A DNA stretch of 64,000 nt, from the NCBI GenBank assembly GCA_034437215.1, contig DAOTVC010000175.1:1-64000 (forward strand), read 5' to 3'. This document shows positions 8,493 to 17,166 of this stretch, one piece after another. The position numbers were made by a program, and so were the translations under genes. The DNA comes from DAOTVC01 sp034437215 (GTDB taxonomy: Bacteria; Chloroflexota; Anaerolineae; B4-G1; SLSP01). How positions within the stretch are numbered: the first letter of the stretch is position 1; every line of letters starts with the position of its first letter. The notes under the pieces are model-generated. The model made no database searches. It was not told where the DNA came from and was given only the letters and a program-made list of their open reading frames with translations.

Positions 8493-8714
8493 TCAGAAGA
8501 TGAGTGCGAGGGTGAGGGCGAGCAGCAGCCCTCCACCCAGGGCCAGCAGCAGGATGGCGGTCGACGCGGGCATGGCGAGGAGCTGCAGCCCCCCGAAGAG
8601 CCCCACGAGATAGAGTATGGCACCGAAGACGGCGAGAACACGCTCCACACCCTGCAGATGCAGCGTGGACGAACGGCGGCTGCGCCGGGAGCGGCTAGAG
8701 CGGCGTCGGGTCAT
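8493..8714 (-). CDS. Small membrane protein, 73 residues
   Basis: An Arg/Ser-rich cytoplasmic head (MTRRRSSRSRRSRRSS) is followed by two hydrophobic helices (about 24-46 and 51-72) running to the C-terminus. The ATG at 8714 has an excellent AAGGAGGAGAC ribosome site. The open frame extends further upstream, but that part looks like non-coding spacer. It lies 9 bases before xseA and is probably cotranscribed with it. It is not XseB, which is a soluble helical hairpin. Function unknown. Confidence 0.65.
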   Translation of the reverse strand: MTRRRSSRSRRSRRSSTLHLQGVERVLAVFGAILYLVGLFGGLQLLAMPASTAILLLALGGGLLLALTLALIF

Positions 8715-8914
8715 GTCTCCTCCTTCTGAGAAAGCAAGAATCAGGAATCCTCGGCGGTCGGAGCGTCGGTGACGAGTAGTAGAGGGAGGGCGTGGCGGAT
8801 GGACAGGGATGGGGCCCGGAAGGGACCGCGTGTCGGTGACGTGTGCATACCCCCATCTTACTTCAAAAAGGGCGGTGAGGAAAGTGGGGTGAGCACTTGG
8901 GTGGTATAATGGTT

Positions 8915-9012
8915 GGGTGTGCGGATCTTTATGCCAGACCGTCGTGAACCGTGAAACGTAAGGCGCTCTCACGCTTCAGGCTCGGATGTTTAGCCAGCGG
9001 GGTGGAACACGC
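8915..9012 (+). repeat. Degenerate MITE copy
   Basis: A GGGTGTG start, an internal GTGAAACGTAAGGCG block, CTCACGCTTCAGGCTCGG and a closing GAACACG resemble the intact MITEs in the same order, with many substitutions and deletions. No target duplication is visible. A TATAAT hexamer lies just before it at 8905-8910, but I see no matching -35. Confidence 0.5.
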
Positions 9013-9052
9013 TTTCTGACCTTCACATGACTGCCCTGAAAAAACTTCTTCC

Positions 9053-9164
9053 ACCACGGAGAACACTGAGAAAGTCAAGGTGATAGTGAAATATTTTTAT
9101 AAAAACGCTCTGTTTACTGATTTTATGAAGGTCAATTTTAAAAAATCTCCGTGCCCTCTGTGGT
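9053..9164. repeat. AT-rich inverted-repeat element of the ACCACGGAG type
   Basis: An 18-bp imperfect inverted repeat bounds this 112-bp stretch: ACCACGGAGAACACTGAG at 9053-9070 and CTCCGTGCCCTCTGTGGT at 9147-9164. The core is strikingly AT-rich for this genome (runs such as ATATTTTTATAAAAA). ACCACGGAG-type ends are common in small dispersed repeats of environmental bacteria. Only one copy is in this window. It abuts the start of the nucleotidyltransferase gene. Confidence 0.5.
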
Positions 9165-9213
9165 AAAAAGGCTTTTTTCAGCAGAGTCTCACATACGCTT
9201 CAAGGAGGAATGG

Positions 9214-10347
9214 ATGCTGCCACAGGAAGAGTTGATCGAGAAGGTGCGGGCGCTCTGCCGGGAGGATTCGCGGTGCAGGGCGGCGCTGATGTACGGCTCC
9301 TTTGTCTTTGGCGAGGGGGACCGCTACTCGGATGTGGAGTTCGTGCTCTTCTTCGAGGAGGGGACGTTGGAGGAGCTCGACCTCCGGGCCTGGCTGGAAG
9401 GGATCGCGCCGGTGCTCCTCTACACCGTCAACGACTTCGGAACCCCCAACGCCATCTTCGAGAATCTGGTGCGCGGCGAGTTTCACTTCCACGAGCTGCA
9501 GGAGATGGAGGGGCTGATCCAGAGCTGGCAGGGAGCGGTGCACTTCCCCTCCGTCGCCGCACCCCTGCTCCACGACGAGACGGGGAAGCTGGCGCCCCTG
9601 CTCGAGACGCTGGTCGGTGAGGCGCCGCGGCGGGACCGGGCGGAGGCGCTGCAGCCTATCGTGGACAACGCCGTCAACTGGCTCCTCTTCGGCATCAACG
9701 TCCTGGAGCGGGGCGAGGAGGCCCGCGCCCTGGAGCTCCTCTCCAGCGTGCAGCGCCACCTGCTGCTGATGGTGCGGGTGGTGGAGGGGCGGACGGCGCG
9801 CTGGCACATCCCCTCACGCGCCCTCGAGGAGGAGCTCTCCCCCGAGGCCTACCGCCGTTTCATCCGCTGCACGGCGCCTCTGGAGACGCAGGCGCTCCGG
9901 TCGGCCTACGAGAGCAGCTGGCGCTGGATTCTGGATCTCCAGGAGGTGCTCCACGAGCGCTACGGCGTCGTGCTGTCGCAGTCGCTCGTCGAGGGGATCG
10001 ACCGCCGCTTCGAGGAGCGGGGAGAGGGCGAACTGGCGCCCTACCAGAGGAGCGTCGCCGCTTTCGTGGCTGCCCACGCCCTCGAGGTCCCCGTCTCCGC
10101 ACGGCTGCTCGATCTCGTCTCCGAGGTGGGGGAGCTGGCGAAGGAGGCGCTCAAGGGTTCGGAGTACGGGTGCGGGCCCTTCACGGGCACCGAGGGTTGG
10201 GCGGCGGAGTTGGGGGACGCCCTTTTCTCCCTCGCCTGCGTCGCCAACAGCACGGACGTGAACCTCAACGCGGCGCTGGAGGCGATGCTCGCCAAGTACG
10301 AGATCCGTCTCGCCACTCGCGGCGACGCGGGGAACGGGGAAGGGTAG
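9214..10347 (+). CDS. LinB/LnuF-like nucleotidyltransferase fused to a MazG-like domain
   Basis: A 377-residue protein. Residues 1 to about 265 resemble lincosamide nucleotidyltransferases of the Lnu(B)/Lnu(F) type. The polymerase-beta-type motif MYGSF (26-30) is followed by GDRYSDVEF, giving GS28-29 and D40/E42. From about residue 277 the sequence becomes MazG-like: LLDLVSEVGELAKEA near 297-311 and ELGDALFSLACVAN near 331-344. This matches the EE...ExxD pattern of NTP pyrophosphohydrolases. The ATG at 9214 follows AAGGAGGA; an earlier GTG lies inside the repeat and is rejected. The substrate is unknown, and resistance is possible but unproven. Confidence 0.8.
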   Translation: MLPQEELIEKVRALCREDSRCRAALMYGSFVFGEGDRYSDVEFVLFFEEGTLEELDLRAWLEGIAPVLLYTVNDFGTPNAIFENLVRGEFHFHELQEMEGLIQSWQGAVHFPSVAAPLLHDETGKLAPLLETLVGEAPRRDRAEALQPIVDNAVNWLLFGINVLERGEEARALELLSSVQRHLLLMVRVVEGRTARWHIPSRALEEELSPEAYRRFIRCTAPLETQALRSAYESSWRWILDLQEVLHERYGVVLSQSLVEGIDRRFEERGEGELAPYQRSVAAFVAAHALEVPVSARLLDLVSEVGELAKEALKGSEYGCGPFTGTEGWAAELGDALFSLACVANSTDVNLNAALEAMLAKYEIRLATRGDAGNGEG

Positions 10348-10393
10348 CCGGGGGAGGATTCGAAGTGAGACCATCATTCAAGAGGAGGTTCAG

Positions 10394-10906
10394 GTGAACG
10401 AGACAAAGTTTGGGGCACCCATCTGCTTTACGCCCATCGGCACCATCCACACCCCTTTCAAGGAGCCGCGGGGTATGCCCATTCAACCCGTCGCGGCGGA
10501 GGGCATCCGCGGCCGGATCGAGATGCGTCCGGAGTACGTGGCGGGGCTGCAGGATCTCGACGGCTTCTCTCACATCCTCCTCCTCTACCACCTGCACCTA
10601 GCGGAGGGCTACGAGCTCACCGTCGTCCCCTTCCTCGACGAGACCCCGCGGGGGCTCTTCGCCACCCGCGCCCCCCGCCGTCCCAACGCCATCGGCCTCT
10701 CGGTGGTGCGTCTGGAGTCCATCGAAGGGGCGACGCTCCACATCCTCGACGTCGACATCGTCGACGGGACGCCGCTGCTCGACATCAAGCCCCACGTCCC
10801 CATCTTCAGCGGTGCGGGAGAGCGGCGGATCGGTTGGCTGGAGGGGCGAGACCAGGACGCCGCGAGCCGCCGGGCCGACGCGCGCTTCCTGAAGCGTGAA
10901 GAGTAA
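10394..10906 (+). CDS. trmO: TrmO/TsaA-family tRNA (N6-threonylcarbamoyladenosine) methyltransferase
   Basis: A 170-residue single-domain protein of the TrmO (UPF0066, formerly TsaA/YaeB) family. It carries the family signatures PIGTIHTPFKEP near the start, FATRAPRRPNAIGLSVVRL in the middle and VDGTPLLDIKPHVP near the end. Known members use S-adenosylmethionine to N6-methylate t6A37 in certain tRNAs. A GTG start at 10394 is supported by GAGGAGG six bases upstream. It stands between the LinB-MazG fusion and the DHH fusion on the same strand and may be in one operon. Confidence 0.9.
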   Translation: MNETKFGAPICFTPIGTIHTPFKEPRGMPIQPVAAEGIRGRIEMRPEYVAGLQDLDGFSHILLLYHLHLAEGYELTVVPFLDETPRGLFATRAPRRPNAIGLSVVRLESIEGATLHILDVDIVDGTPLLDIKPHVPIFSGAGERRIGWLEGRDQDAASRRADARFLKREE

Positions 10907-10946
10907 CGAGAATAGCGTTTTCGTCGATTCGCGGTAAAGTTCAATC

Positions 10947-13562
10947 ATGCAGATCATCCTGACCCACGAGAACGCGGACTTTGACGCTATCGCCAGCCTG
11001 CTGGGGGCGCACAAGCTCTACCCGGGCGCCACCCCCGTCCTGCCGCATCGCATCAACCGCAACGTGCAGGCCTTCCTCTCCCTCTACCGGGCGGAGCTCC
11101 CCTTCGTCGATCCCCTCTCGCTGCCGCGGGGGGATCACGTGCGGCGGGTGATTCTCGTGGACACCCAGAGCATGACCTCCGTGCGAGGGATGGGCAAGTC
11201 CCTGGACGAGGTCTTCATCATCGATCACCATGCCAAGGGAGAGGATCTGCCCCCCGACTGGAGTTTCCGGGGGGAGCTGCTGGGGGCCACGGCGACGATG
11301 CTCGTAGAGGCCCTCTCGGCGCGCCTCATCCCTGTCAACCGCATCGAGGCGACGCTGCTGCTGGCGGGCATCTACGAGGACACCGGCTCGCTGACCTACG
11401 CCGGCACGACGTCGCGGGATCTGCGCGCCGCGGCCTGGCTCCTGGACCACGAGGCGAGCCTCGACATCGTCGACGACTTTCTCCACCACCCTCTCTCGGA
11501 GGGGCAGCGCAGGATCTACCACGCACTGCTGGAGCACACGGAGCCCCACCAGGTGGAGGGGCATCACGTGATGATCGCCTGGGCCGAGGTGGAGGAGGGC
11601 TTCGACGAGGAGATCTCGACCCTGGCCCACAAGATCTACGACCTCATGGAGCCCTCGGCGCTCTTCATCCTCGTGAGGCTGGGCGACAGCATCCAGCTGG
11701 TGGCGCGCAGCACCACCGACGATATCAACGTGGCAGAGGTAGCCCAGCACTTCGGCGGCGATGGGCATGCTCGGGCGGCGGCGGCCCTCGTGCGCGAGGG
11801 GAGCCTGACCGAGATTCTCGAGGAGCTCCGGGAGGCCCTGCCGCGCTTTGTGCGCCCCTACCTCACCGTGCAGGCGCTGATGTCCTACAGCGTCCGCACC
11901 GTGGAGCCGGAGACGAAGATCCACGAGGTCGCCGAGCGGATGAAGCGCACCGGGCACGAGGGCTTCCCCGTGGTGGACGAGGCCGGGCGGGTGGTGGGGC
12001 TGGTGACGCGCAACGCCGTCGACCGGGCGCAGCAGCACCGGTGGGACTACGAGCCTGTGCGGCGGATCATGGAGCCGGGAGAGGTGACCGTCTCGCCCGA
12101 GGACTCCGCCGAACGGGTGCGCAACCTGATGATCCAGCGGGGCTGGGGCCAGATCCCCGTCACCGAGGAGGGGGAGGTGGTGGGCGTCGTCACCCGCACC
12201 GATCTCATCCGCATGCCCACCTCCGAGCGAGAGCGGGAGCGGGAGCAGATAGCCTTGCTGATGAAGGACGCCTTCCCCAAGGCGCTCTTGGCCCTCATCC
12301 GGCGCATCGGCGAGGAGGCGGCTGCTCGAGGCGACCACCTCTACTTCGTGGGGGGGATCGTCCGGGACCTGCTGCTGGGCCAGCCCATCGTGGACGTCGA
12401 CCTCGTCGTCGAGGGGGACGCCATCGAGCTCAGCCGGGACCTCACCCGCACCTACGGCGGCGAGGTCCGCACCCACCGCCGCTTCGGAACGGCGAAGTGG
12501 CTGCTGGCGCCGGAGGTCTGGCGGGCCGTCGATCCGGGGATCACCGCGGCGCGGATGGCCCTGCTGCCCGACTACATCGACTTCGTCACGGCGCGCACGG
12601 AGTTCTATACCCAGCCCACGGCGCTGCCCACGGTGGAGTGGAGCTCCATCAAGCAGGATCTCCACCGGCGGGACTTCACCATCAACACCCTCGCCATCCG
12701 CCTGAGCCCCGGTCACTGGGGTGAGATGCTCGACTTCTTCGGAGGCAAGGGGGATCTGGAGGAGGGGGTGCTGCGGGTGCTGCACAGTCTGAGTTTCGTG
12801 GACGACCCCACCCGGATCTTGCGGGCGGCGCGCTTCGAGGCCCGGCTGGACTTCCACCTCGACCCGCGCAGCGAGGCCCTCATCGCCGACGCCCTCCCTC
12901 TGCTCGACCGGGTGACGGGCGGGCGCATCCGGCACGAATTGGAGCTCATCTTCAATGAGGAGCGTCCCGAGGACGCCCTCGACCGCCTGCAGGCGTTGGG
13001 TGCCCTGCAGGAGATCGATCCGGCGCTGGTGAGCGACGAGGATACCCACCGCCGCTTTCGACGGGTGCGTGAGGAGCTCGAGCCTGCCTTCTGGAAGCTG
13101 GACGAGGACGATCTCGTCTACCTGCACTGGGCCATCTACCTGCACCGCCTGGGGGTGCCCGCTCTGCGGCGTATCGCCAACCGGCTGATCATGTCCCGCC
13201 GCCTGACGGAGGCGCTCATCCAGCTGCCCGACGTACACCGCATCCTCGCAAAGCTGGCCGGTGTGGAGCGACCGGGGGAGGCCGTGATGCTCCTGGAGGG
13301 GCTGCCCTCACCCCTGCTGGCAGCCTCGTGGATCATCACCGACGATCCCGAGGCGCGCCGCAAGATCCATGACTACTGGACGACCTGGCGTCACGTGGAG
13401 CCGGAGCTTACGGGGAACGATCTCAAGGAGCTGGGCCTGGAGCCCGGCCCCATCTACCGGCAGATTCTCGACGCTCTCCGGGAGGCGCGGCTCAACGGCG
13501 AGGTCCAGACCCGGGAAGAGGAGGTTGCCTTGGCCCGCACCCTGGCAGCCGGTGAGTCGTGA
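10947..13562 (+). CDS. DHH-CBS-poly(A) polymerase fusion (A-adding tRNA nucleotidyltransferase type)
   Basis: An 871-residue, three-part protein. The DHH phosphoesterase domain has THENADFDAIAS at 6-17, DHHAKGEDLP near 94 and the DHHA1 motif GGDGHARAAAA near 270. A tandem CBS pair follows (about 310-425; VRTVEPETKIHEVAERMK and GWGQIPVTEEGEVVGVVTR). The poly(A)-polymerase/CCA-adding domain has VGGIVRDLLLG near 467 with DVDLVVEG, followed by RRDFTINTLAIRL and an RNA-binding helical tail. This is the architecture of A-adding enzymes in deep-branching bacteria where CC- and A-addition are split. A CC-adding partner is not in the window. Confidence 0.9.
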   Translation: MQIILTHENADFDAIASLLGAHKLYPGATPVLPHRINRNVQAFLSLYRAELPFVDPLSLPRGDHVRRVILVDTQSMTSVRGMGKSLDEVFIIDHHAKGEDLPPDWSFRGELLGATATMLVEALSARLIPVNRIEATLLLAGIYEDTGSLTYAGTTSRDLRAAAWLLDHEASLDIVDDFLHHPLSEGQRRIYHALLEHTEPHQVEGHHVMIAWAEVEEGFDEEISTLAHKIYDLMEPSALFILVRLGDSIQLVARSTTDDINVAEVAQHFGGDGHARAAAALVREGSLTEILEELREALPRFVRPYLTVQALMSYSVRTVEPETKIHEVAERMKRTGHEGFPVVDEAGRVVGLVTRNAVDRAQQHRWDYEPVRRIMEPGEVTVSPEDSAERVRNLMIQRGWGQIPVTEEGEVVGVVTRTDLIRMPTSEREREREQIALLMKDAFPKALLALIRRIGEEAAARGDHLYFVGGIVRDLLLGQPIVDVDLVVEGDAIELSRDLTRTYGGEVRTHRRFGTAKWLLAPEVWRAVDPGITAARMALLPDYIDFVTARTEFYTQPTALPTVEWSSIKQDLHRRDFTINTLAIRLSPGHWGEMLDFFGGKGDLEEGVLRVLHSLSFVDDPTRILRAARFEARLDFHLDPRSEALIADALPLLDRVTGGRIRHELELIFNEERPEDALDRLQALGALQEIDPALVSDEDTHRRFRRVREELEPAFWKLDEDDLVYLHWAIYLHRLGVPALRRIANRLIMSRRLTEALIQLPDVHRILAKLAGVERPGEAVMLLEGLPSPLLAASWIITDDPEARRKIHDYWTTWRHVEPELTGNDLKELGLEPGPIYRQILDALREARLNGEVQTREEEVALARTLAAGES

Positions 13563-13576
13563 GCGAGCGGGAGCGC

Positions 13577-13604
13577 TTGCGACGCCCGGAGTTGCAGGTA
13601 TACT
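13577..13604 (+). promoter_or_regulatory. Sigma-70-type promoter for the hypothetical/methyltransferase pair
   Basis: TTGCGA at 13577-13582 and TATACT at 13599-13604 are separated by 16 bases. The predicted start lies about 30 bases upstream of the ATG at 13640. Confidence 0.6.
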
Positions 13605-13639
13605 CACTCGCGTTATGATGATAGTGATGGATTGAGGAT

Positions 13640-14281
13640 ATGGCCCACTTTTACCCCTCCTTTCAGGCCCTGAGGCTGGTCGATCAGATTGTAGATACGA
13701 TTGCCGAGCGGGTGCCGGGTTATCAGGGACGCATTGGAGCGGCCTGGTACTGGCAGCTGCCCGGTGGGATTTTGGCGACCTTTACGCTGGAATTCACCCA
13801 GACGGAGCAGCGCTGGAATCTCATCCGCGCCATTGCCACCTCCCCGAACGTGGGGGTCTTCAGCGGCGCCGACTTCCCCTTTGCCGCCTACGGGACCGTC
13901 ATCAGCTCCCCGCCCTTCATCCACGATCTCGAGGGGGAGGCCGAGTGGTCCAACCGGCTCTACTTCCAGATGGGGCACCTGATCGAGGACGCCGTCCTCT
14001 GGTTGGAGATGCTGCGGGCCTCCATTCTGGAGCCCCAGGTGCGGCCCCCGGCGACCTTCCCCGACCTCACCCCCCTGGAGCGGGATCTGGTGGAGTACGC
14101 GGCCTTCGACCTCGACGGCGCCTTCGTGCTCAAGGAGCTCTACGAGCGCTTCCGGGAGCGCATCTCCCGCCGCCGTCTCTCCGAACTGGCCCAGTCCTGG
14201 GAGGAGTTGGGGCTGCTCACCGATGACCATCCCCGGCGGGTGACGGTGGCCCTGCGCTCCCTCGCCGGTGTGGAGTACTGA
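13640..14281 (+). CDS. Hypothetical protein with possible C-terminal helical (winged-helix-like) region
   Basis: A 213-residue soluble protein. The first ~140 residues are aromatic-rich and mixed alpha/beta (GAAWYWQLPGGILATFTLEF). The C-terminal 60 residues (LVEYAAFDLDGAFVLKELYE, then RRRLSELAQSWEELGLLTDD) read like a winged helix or similar small helical domain. I do not recognise the family. Its stop overlaps the next start in a TGATG junction, so it is translationally coupled to the methyltransferase. Confidence 0.75.
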   Translation: MAHFYPSFQALRLVDQIVDTIAERVPGYQGRIGAAWYWQLPGGILATFTLEFTQTEQRWNLIRAIATSPNVGVFSGADFPFAAYGTVISSPPFIHDLEGEAEWSNRLYFQMGHLIEDAVLWLEMLRASILEPQVRPPATFPDLTPLERDLVEYAAFDLDGAFVLKELYERFRERISRRRLSELAQSWEELGLLTDDHPRRVTVALRSLAGVEY

Positions 14282-15066
14282 TGGGCCGCCACGTCGACTA
14301 CGACAGCCTCGCCCCGACCTACAACGGACGGTATATGGCCAGCCCCCGTCCTCGCACCGCCGCGAGCCTGCGGGCTCTCCTGGAGAGGGCGCAGGCAGAG
14401 CGGGTTTTGGAGGTGGGCTGTGGCACGGGCCACTGGCTCCAGGCCCTCTCCCCGGAGAAGCACACTCGCTGGGGTCTCGATCTCTCTCACGGGATGCTCC
14501 AACAGGCACGGGCCGGCAGTTTCGATCTCCCCCTCGTTCAAGCGCGGGCGGGGCGCCTGCCCTTCGGCGATGCGAACTTCGACGCCATCTACTGCGTCAA
14601 CGCCCTCCACCACTTCGACGAGCAGCGGGGCTTCATCCTGGAGGCGCGACGTCGCCTGCGGCCCGGGGGGCTCCTGGCGTTCATCGGAACGGACCCTCAC
14701 GGACGGCGCGAGAGCTGGTACGTCTACGACTACTTCGCGGGCACCTACGAGACCGATCTGCAGCGCTTTCCCTCCTGGGGCACCGTCACCGACTGGATGC
14801 TCGAGGCGGGCTTCGAGCGGCTGGAGCTCCTGCCCGTGGAGCGCATCGAGGAGTCGTGGGCGGGACGGAAGGTCTACGGCAGTACCTTTCTGCAGAAGGA
14901 CGCCTGTTCCCAGCTCGCCCTGCTCTCTGACGCGGCCTACGTCGCGGGTTTGGAGCGCATGGAGGAGGCCATCAGGGAAGCGGAACGCAGAAGGGAGTTC
15001 CTGTACTTTCGGTCGGACATCCTGCTACAACTGTTGGTCGGTTGGGTACCCGCCGACCCTTCTTGA
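14281..15066 (+). CDS. Class I SAM-dependent methyltransferase
   Basis: A 261-residue protein with a Rossmann-type methyltransferase core. Motif I is VLEVGCGTGHWL near 41-52, the acidic turn is GLDLSHGMLQQA, then LPFGDANFDAIYCVNALHHF (motifs II/III) and RRLRPGGLLAFIG (post-III). These fit the UbiE/MenG-like Methyltransf_11 group. Substrate unknown. The upstream hypothetical gene is coupled by a one-base overlap, which suggests a shared process. Confidence 0.88.
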   Translation: MGRHVDYDSLAPTYNGRYMASPRPRTAASLRALLERAQAERVLEVGCGTGHWLQALSPEKHTRWGLDLSHGMLQQARAGSFDLPLVQARAGRLPFGDANFDAIYCVNALHHFDEQRGFILEARRRLRPGGLLAFIGTDPHGRRESWYVYDYFAGTYETDLQRFPSWGTVTDWMLEAGFERLELLPVERIEESWAGRKVYGSTFLQKDACSQLALLSDAAYVAGLERMEEAIREAERRREFLYFRSDILLQLLVGWVPADPS

Positions 15067-15098
15067 CAAGAACTCACAAAGCAGCACGGGAGGTCAGT

Positions 15099-17102
15099 AT
15101 GCCTAAATCGGAACTCGATCAACTCAGCATCAACGCACTGCGGGTCCTGGCGATGGACGCCGTCCAGAAGGCCAACTCGGGCCATCCCGGCATGCCCATG
15201 GGGATGGCCGACGCGGCTTACGTCCTGTGGACGCGCTACCTGAAGCATAACCCCCGTAACCCGCGTTGGATGAACCGCGACCGCTTCGTCCTCTCGGCGG
15301 GGCACGGCTCGATGCTGCTCTACAGCCTGCTCTATCTCACGGGCTATCCCCTGCCCCTGGAGGAGCTCAAGCAGTTCCGCCAGTGGGGGAGCCACACGCC
15401 GGGCCACCCCGAGTACGATCCCGAGCGGGGGATCGAGACCACCACGGGGCCCTTGGGCCAGGGCTTCGGGAACGGGGTAGGGATGGGGCTTGCGGGCGCG
15501 CACCTGGCGGCCCGTTTCAATCGTCCCGGCTACCCTCTCTTCGACCACTACGTCTACGCCATCGTCTCCGATGGGGATCTCATGGAGGGGATCTCCCACG
15601 AGGCGGCGTCCCTCGCCGGACACCTGCAGCTGGACAATCTCATCTACCTCTATGACGACAACGAGATCTCCATCGAGGGTGAGACGGACATCACCTTCAC
15701 CGAGGACGTACCCCTGCGCTTCCGGGCGTACGGCTGGCACGTTCAGGAGGTGGACGGTCACGACTTCGAGGCCATTGCCGACGCCATCGAGGAGGCCCAG
15801 GCGGTGCAGGGGCAGCCTCACCTCATCGTCTGCCACACTCACATTGCCTACGGGAGCCCGCACAAGCAGGATTCGGAGGCCGCCCACGGTGCTCCTCTGG
15901 GCGAGGAGGAGGTGCGCCTGACGAAGGAGGCCCTCGACTGGCCTTCGCAGGAGCCCTTCTTCGTCCCCGAACAGGTGCTGGTCAACTACCGGCTGGCGGT
16001 CACGAAGGGGGAGCAGACGGAGGCCAAGTGGCGGGAGATGGTCAACCACTACGAGAAGGACTACCCGGAGGAGGGCGCCTTCCTGGAGCGCATCCTGGAG
16101 GGGCGGCTGCCCGAGGGGTGGCAGGACGCCCTGCCTCTCTTCAAGCCCGACGCGGGCCCCATGGCGACGCGGGCGGCTTCGGGCAAGGTGTTGAATGCTC
16201 TGGCGCCTGCCGTCCCCGAGCTGGTGGGTGGATCGGCGGATCTCGCGCCCTCCAACAAGACCTACCTCGACGGTTACGGGGAGTTCCAGCCCGCGAGCCG
16301 TGAGGGGCGCAACCTGCGTTTTGGGGTGCGCGAGCACGCGATGGGCGCCGCCCTGAACGGGATGGCGCAGCACGGAGGTCTCAAGGTCTACGGGGGCACC
16401 TTCCTCACCTTCTCCGACTACATGCGCCCCTCGGTGCGCCTGGCAGCCCTGATGAAGCTGCCGGTCACCTACGTCTGGACCCACGATTCCGTCTTTCTCG
16501 GAGAGGACGGCCCCACTCACCAGCCTGTGGAGCATCTCCTTGCCCTGCGGGCGATCCCCGATCTCACCCTCATCCGTCCCGGCGATGCCAACGAGGTCGC
16601 GGCCGCCTGGCGCGTGGCCTTGCAGCACGACGGCCCCGTGGGATTGGCCCTCTCGCGGCAGAAGCTGCCCGTCTTCCGGGAGACGCGGGAGAAGGCGATG
16701 GAAGGGGTGGCGAACGGCGCCTACGTGCTCAGCGATTCACCTCTGTCGCGTATCGATATCGTGCTCATCGCCAGCGGCTCGGAGGTGTGGTTGGCGATGG
16801 AGGCGCAGGAGCGCCTGGCGGAGCAGAAGGTCGGGGCCCGCGTCGTGAGCATGCCCTCCTGGGAGCTCTTCGATCGCCAGACCCTCTTCTACCGCCTCAC
16901 GGTCCTGCCGCCCAGCGTGCCCAAGCGCCTCGCCATCGAGGCCGGGGCGACCCTGGGCTGGGGGCGATACGTGGGAGAGCAGGGAGCCGTCATGGGCATC
17001 GATCACTTCGGGGAGTCGGCGCCCTACGGCGTTCTGCAGGAGGAGTTCGGCTTCACTCCCGACCGCGTCGTCGAGCGTGCGGTGAAGCTCTTGGCGGAGT
17101 AG
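15099..17102 (+). CDS. tkt: Transketolase
   Basis: A 667-residue, thiamine-diphosphate-dependent enzyme of the pentose phosphate pathway. The N-terminal signature is ANSGHPGMPMGMADAAYVLW with DRFVLSAGHGSMLLYSLLYL. The TPP-binding SDGDLMEGISHEA is near 157-169, and the C-terminal region includes RFGVREHAMGAALNG and VTYVWTHDSVFLGEDGPTHQ. The length is normal for the family. ATG 15099 follows GGGAGG; longer in-frame starts would overlap the methyltransferase. Confidence 0.95.
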   Translation: MPKSELDQLSINALRVLAMDAVQKANSGHPGMPMGMADAAYVLWTRYLKHNPRNPRWMNRDRFVLSAGHGSMLLYSLLYLTGYPLPLEELKQFRQWGSHTPGHPEYDPERGIETTTGPLGQGFGNGVGMGLAGAHLAARFNRPGYPLFDHYVYAIVSDGDLMEGISHEAASLAGHLQLDNLIYLYDDNEISIEGETDITFTEDVPLRFRAYGWHVQEVDGHDFEAIADAIEEAQAVQGQPHLIVCHTHIAYGSPHKQDSEAAHGAPLGEEEVRLTKEALDWPSQEPFFVPEQVLVNYRLAVTKGEQTEAKWREMVNHYEKDYPEEGAFLERILEGRLPEGWQDALPLFKPDAGPMATRAASGKVLNALAPAVPELVGGSADLAPSNKTYLDGYGEFQPASREGRNLRFGVREHAMGAALNGMAQHGGLKVYGGTFLTFSDYMRPSVRLAALMKLPVTYVWTHDSVFLGEDGPTHQPVEHLLALRAIPDLTLIRPGDANEVAAAWRVALQHDGPVGLALSRQKLPVFRETREKAMEGVANGAYVLSDSPLSRIDIVLIASGSEVWLAMEAQERLAEQKVGARVVSMPSWELFDRQTLFYRLTVLPPSVPKRLAIEAGATLGWGRYVGEQGAVMGIDHFGESAPYGVLQEEFGFTPDRVVERAVKLLAE

Positions 17103-17112
17103 GCGAGAGAGC

Positions 17113-17156
17113 GAGGATTGGGAGAGCTACTTCTTTCCTCCTCTCTTCCAATCCTC
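17113..17156. terminator. Imperfect inverted repeat after transketolase
   Basis: GAGGATTGGGAGAG at 17113-17126 pairs with CTCTCTTCCAATCCTC at 17141-17156, with a small bulge. There is no strong T-tract, so it may be a weak terminator or a dispersed repeat remnant. Confidence 0.4.
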
Positions 17157-17166
17157 CCTTATTGCT

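Noticed and set aside
8493..8714. Small gene next to xseA as XseB
   Set aside because: It encodes two membrane helices after a basic head, unlike the soluble helical hairpin of XseB.
10941..13238. Long antisense open frame (765 codons) opposite the DHH-CBS-polyA gene
   Set aside because: It lies on the shadow strand of a clearly recognised gene, its composition is Gly/Arg/His/Pro-rich, and it matches no family. High G+C content creates such frames.
14937..16628. Antisense open frame opposite transketolase
   Set aside because: Transketolase motifs are unambiguous on the plus strand; the reverse frame has no recognisable motif.
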